From the NCBI GenBank assembly GCA_905221605.1, contig CAJNDS010002766.1:1-64000 (forward strand): 64,000 nt of DNA. The letters run 5' to 3'. Shown one piece after another: positions 1 to 11,990 of this stretch. Position 1 is the first letter of the stretch. Every line of letters starts with the position of its first letter. The notes under the pieces are model-generated. The model had not been told where the DNA came from, searched no databases, and worked only from the letters and a program-made list of their open reading frames with translations. A program made the position numbers and the translations under genes. This stretch comes from Symbiodinium natans (taxonomy: Eukaryota; Sar; Dinophyceae; Suessiales; Symbiodiniaceae).

Positions 1-960
1 CCTAAAGCCCTAAACCCTACATCCCTAAACCCTAAACCCAAAGCCTTAAACCCGTAACCCTAGACATGAAGGCCTAGTATTGGGAACTACACAGGCCCCT
101 GCGCCGAACCATATAAGCCCTCTTGAAACCCTATCGAGAGCCCAAACACCGTAGCAACAGCAACCCTAATTCGTTCAAACCCTTCAAAAGCCCTACCTAA
201 AGCCTTTCCTTAATTAAGAACCCCAAACCCTTTTTGTGGGTTACCTAAAAATCCTATAAGTAGGGGCGCTTCTAGAACTCTCAACCTGCAAAAACGACTG
301 TATGCTTCTGAAGCCCCCCCCGCCCGCCCCCGCAAAATAAAAGAAAAGACTCCCTATGTTATGTTGCCCTTGTGAAGACTTTTTAGTATTTAGTCTTCCG
401 GGGGTTCTTCAGCAAATATTAGTCAAGCTCTACTTCGAAAACTGATTAACAACCTATTGTACAACCCCCTACACCCTAAATTCAAACCCCTCAACTCCAT
501 GCCCTTAAACGCTAAACCCTAAACCCTAAACCCTGAACCCTAATTACACCCCTAAACCCTACACCCTGGAACCCGAAACTCGAAGCAGGCGGGTGGGCCG
601 TGCAGCGCTTCATGTCGGCGTCTCCGACCTGGACAACGGCGCGAAGTGGGAAAACCTCAACCCTAAACGCTAAGCTACACCCTAAACCCTAAACCCTAAA
701 CCCTAAACCCTAAACCCTAAACCCTAAGCCCCGTAAACCCTAAACAGGGTTTGGGGTTTAGGGCGGAGGCGGGGGTCTCGAGGATGGGGTGCTTCGAGGG
801 TTGTTGGGACTTTGGGATTTAGGGCAATCAAGGGCTTGGGGTCTGTTGAAGGTTTTAAGGGCCTTGGAGCTTAGGGTTTAGGGTTTAGGGTTTAGGGTTT
901 AGGGTTTAGGGGTTTTGAATGTAGTTGTTGCAGCTGACATTGGTTAATATAGCCGTACAT
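1..960. repeat. Degenerate telomere-type arrays
   Basis: CCCTAAA runs (about 678-728) and TTTAGGG runs (about 868-910) with many point variants, mixed with unique DNA. Around 588-655 a short open stretch exists on both strands but I cannot choose. It is not a chromosome end: orientation changes and unique sequence continues. Confidence 0.7.
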
Positions 961-963
961 TCC

Positions 964-2081
964 TTATAGTTCAGAGCAGCAATGATGCACCAAGCCGAGG
1001 GCATCCAAAAGCTTCAAGCAAGCCACTAGAAGTAGCGTGGTATTCCATACTGTTGAGGGTACCTAAAAGTGGTCGACTGCTTATGATGAAGTGCCCAAAA
1101 CCCTAAACCCTAAACATTCAACCCAAAACCCTAAGCCCTACACCCTCTGTTCCTGTTCGTGTAGGGAGTTTCGGGTTCAGGGTTTAGGGCTTGGGCGGTG
1201 TAGTCTTGCCGAGCAGCTGCAACCTGAAACATCATCCACGTACGGCGAAGGGCGTTCATCTGCACATACTGCACGTTGTGCTTCTTGCAAATGCCTTGCA
1301 ACCCAACTCAATTCAGTGAATGCGGAGACTGAAGCCTAAACCCCAAACACCACACCCTACACCGTACACCCTAGACCTAAACCCTAAACCCTAAACCCTA
1401 AACCCTAAATAACCCCGAACCAGCACCGAGGGATCAGGGCTTGAGACAAGCTGCTCTTCACGAGCGGCTGCAGCTTCCGGTACCTGCACGGGCTTCGCCC
1501 AGTGGCTACAATGTTGAGGGTTTAGGGTTTAGGGTTTAGGGCGGGATGTAAGGAAGTAGGTATCATGTCCCCTAAAATGACTCCAGGGGACCCTATCTCC
1601 TTAACTTCCCACCCTAAACCCCAAACCCTAGAGGGTTAAACCAGGATTGTCCCAAGGCACTGAAGCGGAGTCATGTCCGGAAACATGTGGTGCTCCACCT
1701 GGGTGGTTGTCAACATGATGGTCCCCTTTTGGATCCCGATTATAGTTTAGGGTTTAGGGTTTAGGGTTTAGGCACCTAATATTTAGGGTACCCCAAAAGG
1801 GAGCAGAATTTTGACAGCCACCCTCCTGAAAAAGCAAATACGTCAGTGCCACCCTGAAGGCCCCCAAGTACCCTCCATGTGTGGTTTCAGGTCCGAAGAA
1901 CACCGAAATCCTACAGGTTTTCAGAGTTTAGGGTTTAGGGTTTAGGGTTTAGGGTTTAGGGTTTAGGGTTTAGGGGCCCTGAGACCACAAATAGGGTACC
2001 TTCGAGCCTCTGTCACTGTCAGAAAGCAATACAGCAGCTTGCCTGGTAGTTCAGCCACCCGTACACAGTGTCGATCAACTC
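964..2081 (-). CDS. Desaturase exons 17-21: last histidine box and C-terminus
   Basis: Exon 17 (2081-2043) ends GWLNYQ at a GC donor. Exon 18 (1698-1661) continues VEHHMFPDMTPLQ, completing the NYQxEHHxFP box across the junction. Exon 19 (1483-1455) and exon 20 (1294-1224) give YRKLQPLVKS and ICKKHNVQYVQMNALRR then TWMMFQ, the usual sequence after that box. Exon 21 (1062-964) follows a pyrimidine-rich TTTTAG|G acceptor and runs to TAA, adding a hydrophobic tail that I do not recognise. All five are in frame. Confidence is high for 17-20 and moderate for 21. Confidence 0.85.
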
Positions 2082-4563
2082 CTGAGCGCACCGGGTTCAC
2101 AAACCGTCTCCACAGCCTCCTCTAAGCCCTGAACCCTAAACCCCAAACCCCAAACCCTAAACCCTAAACCCCAAACACTAAACCCTAAACCCTAAACCCT
2201 AAACCCTAAACCCTAAACATTACCATTTTGGAGCAAAAGGGCAGCACAAGATGCAAGAAAAGCATCGGTTCCAGTCTCGAAGTTGGCCGATGAGTAGGTG
2301 CACCGCAGGAGGAACTCGGCAGAGTGAGCCTCGTCACAGGATGCAATCCCTAAACCCTAAACCCTAAACCCTAAACCCTAAACCCTAAACCCTAAACCCT
2401 AAACCCTAAACCCTAAACCCTACAAACCCTGAACCCTAAACCCCAAACCCAAAAGACCTGAGGTCCAGCGGCTCAGGGTTGAGGAGGGGTTTAGGGGCTG
2501 GGGTTTAGGATTTTTGGACCTTTTAGGGGTTAGGGGTTTGGGGGGGCTGCGAACGCCGTGGCGGCCGCGAAACCCACGGGTGCGGATCATGTCCCAGTCC
2601 CCCCACCCGCCCCAACTCTCAGAACGAGAACACTTCGCAGCACGTGCGGAGCAAAAAACAAAAAACAAGCAGCCAAAACAGTCCGTCCTTGCAAGATGTG
2701 GAGTAGCGGTATAGGTCGCGTCCAGCATGGTTGCATACAATAATGACCTCAGTCGTTGATGCTGTCTGCCCCTTCCCCTCCCCACCCTCCGCCCTTCCCC
2801 CGGCCGACACTCTCACGAGCGTGCCTTCTGCTGAATTCCCCCCGCTTCCCCCGCACCCTCAAGCCCTTCAAAGCCTTCGAAGCCCCGTTCATCTTCATCG
2901 TCGAAGCCTTCCTTAAGGCTGTGCACTGCCTTGCGAGCAGGTTGCGAAGGAGTGTGCGTTGGAAAGGAAGTCAGCTGCCACGGACGTGAACAACGCCCGC
3001 GCCGCCGCCTGACGTCAACATGGAAGCAAGTCACTGCAAGTCTCCCACCAAAACCCTCCAAAACCTGAACACTGCTGTACCTACACCCTCAACCCTACAC
3101 ACTGATCCCTGCACCCTGCACCCTGTACCCTGTACCCTGTACCCTGACCCATTAAATTCTGATGAGGGCTTAGGAGGACTTCGTACCTATACCCTAAATT
3201 CTAAACCCCAAACCCTAAACCCTAAACCCTAACCCTATCCCTAAACCCTAAACCCTAAACCCCAAACCCTAAAGGCCCTAAACCTGCCTGGCCGGGTGAG
3301 ATCGAGCTGGGCCACAGCCCGGCTGCGCCAAGGAGGAGCGGCCAAAGCTTAGCTGGAAAGGTTTAGGGTTTAGGGTTTAGGGTTTAGGGGTTTAGGGTTT
3401 AGGGTTTTTAGGGTTTGGCTTAGGGCTTAGGGGTTTTGAGAAGGTTTTGGGGCCTCATCTGCGTGTAGGGTTTAGGGGCTAGGAGGCAGGGTTTTAAGGA
3501 GTCTGGGGTTTAGGGGTTAGGAGTGTTTAGGGTTCAGTGTCTGGGAGTTCAACCCTAAGCCATTATGGACTTACTTGACTGCAGAGCAAGGGCTGAGAAT
3601 TGTAGGGATCAGGCCCTAAACCCTAAACCCTAAACCCTAAACCCTAAACAGTGGCTCCCCTGGAAATGCCGGAAGTTCAAGGTTTTGAGCGGGCATGTGC
3701 TACCCCGTCTTCGTGCGTCCATCCTCAGCAGCAGGCATCGAAGTGGACTCAATCGGTGTCCCGAAGAAAAGAAGGAAGGGTTTTAGGGTTTAGGGTCTAG
3801 GATTTAGGGTTTACAGGGTTTATAGGGTTTATAGGGTTTATAGGGTTTATAAGGTTATAGGGTTTAGGGTGTAGGGTTTAGGGTTTAGGGCTTATAAGGT
3901 TTAGGGTTTAGGGCACTGGAACTCCCGCCACTCACCGCTTCAAAAGAACACGGCTGGGGTGCTTGCTGCAGGAAGGGCCACAGTGGCCAGCATTGGCACA
4001 ACTATCCCGAGCCTGAGGCAGGCTTGAGGGAGTGCAACGCTGAACGCTCTGCAAGTTGAGCACTCAATATGGGTACTCCGCTCTCCATGCGTCCCGTTGT
4101 AAGGGTTCCGCACTACCCAGACCGACTAGACCCTAAGAAATTGTAGGTTTTTAAAAATAACCGGGGTTTGGAATAGAGAACCGGGTTCTTTAGGGAAACC
4201 GGGTTTTCCTAACTCAGCCATTTAGCCACAACCTGTGTGGTTATCTGCTGATTACACAAGACGTCCTTGTATACCCCTATATCCAACCTTTACAAGCCTC
4301 TGAGTATAAGCATCAGAACTCCAGATCCCACCAAAAGCCCAGCAAACCAATCCCATTGTTCAATAGAATCCCAAACCTGAGCTTTCAAGCTTCCGAAACA
4401 AGCCCTGCCCGAGAGAAAATCCCAGAAAGATAATGACTTCGATCATTTGCCTGGCGGTGCTCGTCATCGAGAGCCATGCCGGGAGCCCCATGCAGGGCTT
4501 CATCAAGAAGGGCTTTCAGGGCGTGGGTGCTTTTACATATTTTACATTATCGAGTCTAAACAA

Positions 4564-4594
<31 letters not shown>

Positions 4595-7500
4595 GGTTGG
4601 AAGCTAAGTTTAAAAGGTTGGCAAAGGGGCTTATTTCTATATGTAGGATTTTTAGGGTTTATATATTTCGGGTTGAGGGTCTTTAGGGTTTAGGGTCTTT
4701 ATATATATAGGGTTTAGGGCCTTTATATGTTATATGGGGTTTAGAGCCTTTGAGGGTCTTTAGGACCTTCTTTTAGGGGGTTCACTCACACAGCCCCACA
4801 CTTCTCGATTTGTGCCCTACTCTACCTAGTCTTGCTGCGCAGGCAGCAAATACCCCGCCTCCACATATTTCGTGTAGGCTAATTGCAGAAACCTTTCTGT
4901 ACAGCGTCGTGTACATAGGGCCGGGTGGACCCTTCGCGAGGTGCGACTGTGCCTTCCGATGAAGTCCTCTGACATTTGAACTGAGTAACACAACGGACTG
5001 ACTACGAAGTCCGAAAATCGGGAAGCCAAGACCAAGTCCTGCAGGGTTTGGTGGTGCAGGCTGTGCAGCTTCGGTATGAGAACGAATAAACAGCGCTGGC
5101 GCTGCACAGCCAAGGACGCCAGCTGGCTATAAAGGTCCAGAAACGCAAGCCCATGCTCACCCAAGGTCGAAGCAGTGTGACGGTCCAGGAAAATGTCCGC
5201 CTCGTACAAACCTCGGAGAAAGTTGTTCAAAGCACGCACGGCCACACCAGACAACCTAAGCATGTCATCCTCGAACTCCTGTCCCGCTGTCATGTCCTCG
5301 ATGAAGTCGCACATTGTCCTTGACAATGAGCCTTTGTACCAGTTCCCGCATGGGAACTGGTTGTTGCTGTCCCAGCCTATCGTGTCTTTCGTCAGTTTGG
5401 TCAAAAGGGCTTGGTGTTTGGTGCGCGCACACCATGCCATGTAAGCCTCCGAAAGGGCCTCGAATCTGGAGTCCTTTGATCGACCAGGAAACGTCTCGCT
5501 GAGCAAAGCGAGAACTGAACCGGCAAAGGTTCGGCAGACGCCCAGGTGGCATGTGTGCCACACATCGAACTGGAACAGGGTGGCTGCTCTGCCATCTGCG
5601 TGCAGCAAACCTTTCAAAGGCGATTGGTCCAGAAAAGGATCAATCTGGCAGAACGTGCTCAGCCAGCTAGGGCTGTGAGTCAGATGCTCAAATGGATGAT
5701 CTTTCATCCCTGCGGCGCATAAGTGGCAAATACCCTCCGGTTGCGCAACATCTTTCACCGATTTAACGGCGTGGTTGAAATTCCGCCGCAAACCCCCGCT
5801 CTTCACCAGCCAAGCCCAGTCACCTGTGACTGCAAGAACCACTCCCCACAACTTCTCGCCTGTGCGCTCGTGGCTTACACCATGGTAAGTAAGGAAGTTG
5901 CTCTCGGCGCGGCACTGCTTCAGGATGGCTTGAAACACGGTCTCATTCTGATAGGCCTTCTTGGGCATCGCAGCCTTGGATGTCTATATGTGTCTTCATT
6001 GCGAAACGATGTTTCGTATGTCACGAAAGCAAGATACATCGATAGCTACATTTCACAATTGTTTTGGGCTTCCTGAATTTACGAAGACAAAAGCTGTGTA
6101 AACCCACTTCGCACTATCGCTTGTCTTATTCCTGCAACATGTACAAAGACCAAACCGAAACATGTTCCTACGACATCGGGCCATGCGTCTTGAAGGTACC
6201 GGGTGACAAAGCTGTGGCCCTTGAAGTTGGGGCGAAGCTTCACGTAAGGCTTGCGCACATTTGTTGCTCTTGCTCGACGATCTGCAGGTCTCGCACCCCG
6301 GCCTATCATAGAGAACCACGAAGTAACCAAAAAGGGCATTCGTCTCCTTCCTCGCCCCTCATCCCCGTGATACAGGAGCGGAACAGTCGACTCGAGCTTC
6401 AGCCTTCCTTGTGCTGCCAAACGGAAGACGGGGTGGTCCCCGTTGGAGCTCCTGTATCGGGACCAAAATTCTTTCAAGATACAACGCTCTCTGGTGTGGT
6501 CAGGAGCTGTGAGCCCTGTCAAGGTGTGAATGCAATTGGAGTTCACAAGCCACTGGAACCAATCGCGCAAACGGAGCACTGTGTAATCCAGCTCGCCACG
6601 TCCCAGTCGTCTCAAAGGAATAGGAAGGCCGAGCTTACACTGCTTGACCAGTACTCGGTGTGTATCTCTTTCAGCATTGCTTTCACTACATCTTGCTACT
6701 TTCAGCAGCCCTGGACTCTTAGCAGCTGATTCCACTCCAATGTCCCGAACCACGTTCCGGGCCACCCGCACCGCCGCGGAGCATGAAGCCTTAAGGCGCA
6801 GGGGCCATGCATATCGTTGGTTTTGCGCTGGGGCATGCTGATCAAATGGGCATTTGCTTTGCAGGGTTTCGTGTTGCTGGCAGGGCAACCATGCAAAAGA
6901 GAGAGGCAAGCTCTTTGACTCCCACTGCGCAAGCATCTAGCACAGAAACGTTGAGCGTTGTGCACACACGACATGAAGCATTAATTTGTGCTTGGGCGCT
7001 TTCTTTTGAATGCCCTCTCATTCGGGCTCGGCTTGTCCCTAAACGATCTGTACACCATATAAGTCATGAAGATATCCTCCGAGGTTGCACCTTCCGTGAT
7101 CGTGTCACCGCCCTGGCGAACATTTCGGCAGCCAGGCCTGCCTAAGCTGGAGCGGGATGCATTTGGGTTCATTGTTTTTTGATACCGGTTCTTGGTTCGC
7201 CAGCCCCTCCCCTTTGGTACCCAAAGGCCCCTACCTAAACCACATAGATATGCATATATATATACATAAACCCTAAACCCTATATAAACGCTATAGAAAC
7301 CATAAACCCTATATATATACACAAACCTTAAACCCTATATATAATTATACATATATATATATACATATAACTCTTAACCCTCTATGTATATATAACCCTA
7401 AAACTCTAAAACCCTAAACCCTAAATCCTAAAACCAACCCACAACCACACCATTAGGGTTTTAGGGTTTAGGGTTAAAAGGGGTTAGGGTTTAGGGTTTA

Positions 7501-10500
7501 GGGTTTAGGAACCCTAAACCCTAAACCCTAAACCCTATAAACCCTACATAAACCCTAAAACCAACCCACATCCACACCACACAGTGGGGGGGCTGGGCGG
7601 GGAGGGCCGGGCGCACCCTTATCATATACAGGGGAAAGGGCTTAAATATATAGTCTGTGTTGGTATATACGTACATTCTTATAAGGGCTTATTCTTGGTC
7701 TTTTGAAAGGGTTTAGGGTTTATGTAGGGTTTATTTAGGGTCTATATATGTATGTATATAGAGGGTTTCGGGTGTATCTAGGGTTTAGGGTTTCGCACAC
7801 AGTTTTGTCGAGATACCCTGAAACTGATTGATGAGCGAGGCTTCTAACATGGCAGGACCAAAAGCCTCATGCGACACGTGCAGGATAACCATTTCTGACC
7901 AGGAGTCCACATCACGTTGGTACCCGTACAAATCATTCGACCACCTCCAGAAAGGATCGTGAGTCCAGCCGAATTTATAGATCATGGGTTCGTACCTTGC
8001 CAGATAAGTACCCACGACAGCAAGCGCGTGCTGCAGCACCGCACCCGCAAGCAAGCTCTTGCGAGGCAGACGAAGCACAAGTGGCACCTCGAGATCCACG
8101 GCGCTTTTCTCAGACATCCGGGAACGCAGGCAATCCATGGCCCTGGGGTTGTCAATCAGAAACTCATCAGAGCGTCTGTCCCTATCATTCTTAGCGTTCT
8201 GGTCTTCGTTGAGAGCTGCGGGTTGTGAGCGTGAGCGAACCGATACTTTGGCACCTTGTGAATCTTTAGAGCTCGATCGGGAAGTGCTCCATGGAAATGG
8301 GCCTTCGGCTTCCTTATATGTGTTGAGAAAAGTGAACAATGCACTTTACAATTTATGAAGCTGGAGAGCAAAACATTTGTCAAGGCACTGAGCGATGGCA
8401 CGTGAGTAACTCCATGAGCTCACATTCCACAGTGTCACACATAGTTTGGGAGGCCATCAACTTGCTACACATCGCATTGGGCGGCATTGAGCAGCCATCG
8501 GGAACTAAGCGCTATAGAAAATGGGCCCAAAATCTTCAGACCAGATACATGTATCCAGAAGGGGTGCAAGGGGCAGCTGCGAATGGACTGGCACGGCCGA
8601 TCGGGTCTGAGGTCCTGGCTCCAGCCCCGATTTCTGCGGAGAGTCCGCGCGCTACGTGTCCAGGCTTGGTACCTGGCGGGGCTCCGTTTTGGGAAAGCTT
8701 AGTTTCGGGATGGACAGGGATCACTTCTGACAAGAGCCTTCGGAGGTCATGCAGTTTTGCTTTGGCCCCGCATGAATCGTTGCTGAAGCCTTGCGGTGAA
8801 AACCACAAGCACCCAGTCCCCTTAAGGAACGTTGAGACATGTCATGCCTGAGGCCCTCTGTTCTCTGAAGTACATATGATGAATGTGTGTCGAAAGTTCA
8901 ACGGACAAGGCCGGACGATTGGTTGGCCTACATGGTGCGAAGTGGCAGCCAGGGCCTCAAGTAAGGCATGGTGTTCACATGTCAGCGACACATCACAAGC
9001 AGCAGGTTAAGCCCGCTACTTGTTAAACAAACCTCAAGTCGATCGGCGTCACCGCTCTGATCACCACCCCTACTTCTTACCACTCTTCCCCCTGACCCTT
9101 TTGGCCGGAGGATCTCCACCAGTTGCCTTCGTGGCTGGCCTTGGTTTGGCCTGCGCGGCTCTCGGAGTTCTGTCGAAGAACTTCTTGGCATTCCTGCGAA
9201 GTGGGTATATTCTGAGATTCCGGGGGTCCTTCTTGTGGGTTGGCGGGTTTGGGTTTAGGGTTTATCCAGTGTTATTAAAAAAAACCGAAACAAACGGGTT
9301 TATAATTGTATATGACTTGGGGTTTAGATACATAGATCGAGGGTTGAGGGCGCCGATACGGTTTAGGGAGTTTAGGGTTGGTTCACAAGACCCTTCTACG
9401 AATTTAGCAACAAGAAGCTCCGAACTACAGAATCCAGTCCTGATGCGAGTCTCGGCAGCCACAGCCTTGCTGCACCTTGTGGGACCCAAGTCTTCGGTTG
9501 AGAACTGCTTTGGTTGTATTCAGGGTTGCGACATGTACTGCAAAGAAGAAGGTTGCAAGTACATATACGATTGAAGCTGAGACTTCTACACAAACGTGGC
9601 TTCCTTCATCCTGGATTCGGCAGTGATCAGGAACCTGAGGTGCATCTATAGGAGATTACATAGGACTCCTTGCATCTAACTCTCAAAGCAAGAAGCAGCG
9701 AGAAGTATTTGGGCAAGACACTTTACATCTTTCCAGCCATTCATGTCACCCTCACTCAAGACTAGCTGGCAACGCTCGTGTTGGTCCTCCATCTTGGTAA
9801 CTTCAGCCTCCAAGGTCTGGACGTGCCTGGGCTGGCTCTGGCATCAGGCTCCGGGCTGGGATTAGGTAGGTTCTTTCGGCTGGGTTTATTGGGTGCAGGT
9901 TGGTGGCTTCTGCACATCGGGCTCTGCGTAATTCTTTGTAAGATCCTTGATGAGGGCTCGAACTTTCGAGAGTTTGCCCAGCAGGGACTCACAGAACTTG
10001 GTGAGGGCGTCGCCGGTCTGCAGTTTCGGTTTGGGGTTTAGGGGCGAAAGTCATTCAATCATTCAGGGCCATAGGCAGGCCTTGATATGCTCAGCTGTCT
10101 TGGAGGCTTGCTGGTGTTGGGCTTCGGCGCTCTTCTCGTAGGCGCTAATCCGATCAAACGAAGAAGTCAACTTCACAGGTCCACTAGCCTGAGTGCCACG
10201 AGCATCCGCCATATTAACCCCGACACAGGAAAGCAACAGAAGACCCGATCGGAGAATGTATTGCTTGCAGAGGAACCACCTCGGCATCAGTTGTCCTTTC
10301 TTCTTGGGACAAGACCTCTTTCCTGCTTCCAGTCTCCCTGACTGTCACCCAGAACTCCTCCTCTCCGTCGTACAAGTTCTTCCTGAATGGGCATATATGT
10401 TTGTACATAAAACATGCCTCGACCCTCCCCTATATACCATCTTGGTCCACTCTATATTGTGAAAGTCCCCAACCGGCAATGGCTGTCGCCCATGGTGCGG

Positions 10501-11958
10501 CAGAACTTGATGGCTCCATCAATTCGGGACCTGATGCTATCGAAAAGTTAACGAGCCAAGCCCCAAAAAACGTAGTCTACATGTACCGAGGAGTGTGCTG
10601 CGGCCAGCCGAGTTCGGACTTCATGTCGCTTGCACTGTACCAGCCCTCGTCCACTTTAAGAGTGTACTTCTCTTTCCTCGATACGATTCGCTCCAGCTTG
10701 CCAAAGAAAGCATCCTCGAAAACGTGGCAGGGCTTATTGGGGAAGCAGGGGTTCTCATATGGCCATGGATCGAACTATGCACACATAGGTCCTTCAGGAA
10801 ATTGCAATCGCGCAGGAGCATCGCCATCTCCTTCTTGTTTCCTTCGTCCCAGTGTTTCTTTGCGAATTCCGGGGCCTCGTACGTTTTTTTTCTTCTTGTG
10901 AGCCTTCATCATTCTGTTCAGTCGTGATCTCGCTGCCAGAAACAGTTTCTCCTCCATCCAAGAAGCATCAAGATCCCACCCCCGCACGCACTGGTAAACG
11001 AGATCACAAAAACACATATAGATACAAATGATTGTTGTCCTGGCGTGTTGGGGCCTTCTTCTCTGCAGGTTCTTCGACTTTCGTTGGGCTTGCTTTTGGC
11101 GGCGCTGAGAGCGCACAGGGCGCTGGAGGCGCGCGAGCGGGGGTTGCGATTGGGCGAGGGTTTGCTTTGGTGCTGCTGGCCTGCAAGTCCTTGCAATCCA
11201 GGGGCTCACCTACCCCACCCTTGGAAACCGAGCTTGGTTCCGGAGCTTCCGCTTTCACGGCAGCCGGGATAGCAGCCGCGAGCATTTGTTTCAAATCAGC
11301 ATCATCCAGGTCCTTGCGATTTTCCCCGGTAGAAATGCTAAAATTCGCTTGCAAGTTAAAGTTCACTTGGACACACATGTGGTCTCATTTAACAAAGTGC
11401 GATGACGTGCAGCCAGGCGGCATCAACCTGGACCACCTCGTCACTTAGATTGTCGTGGGGTAGCCCAGCCAAGCGAAGTTCATCGGAAGTAGCCTCGATC
11501 GTTTTTGGGTTCACATAGAGGGTTTGGGCCTGTGTGTTTGGGGTTTATATAGGCTTTAGACAGGAGTGCTCTCTACACAGGGCTTCTTACATTGAGGGTT
11601 CTTGAAGGTGTCAGGGGCTTTATTGTATTTCAGATCAGAAGCGGGGAGGGTAGCGGCGTGCATCAGAGCGTTGGTGTCCTCGCCTGTTATCTATTCCTTG
11701 GAACGACTTAAATTCTTTACAGGCTTCGATCAAAACATGGCAAGTGCACCGGCATGGTGCATATATAGATGGTTTTGCTGGGAGGCATCTGCGGTTGCAT
11801 CAACCACGGCTGGCTTGCGGAGATCCTTCTTTTTTTGGGCTGATGTATTGTTCAGCATGTAAGGGTTTATATAGGGTTTAGGGTTTAGGGAGTGTTTATA
11901 TATAGGGTGTATTTAGGGTGTGTGGGGTTTATGGGGTTTATGGGGTTTAGGGTTTATA

Positions 11959-11990
<32 letters not shown>

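Noticed and set aside
1-960. Window start as a true chromosome end
   Set aside because: Heptamers are degenerate, occur in both orientations, and the same density continues through the window with genes between.
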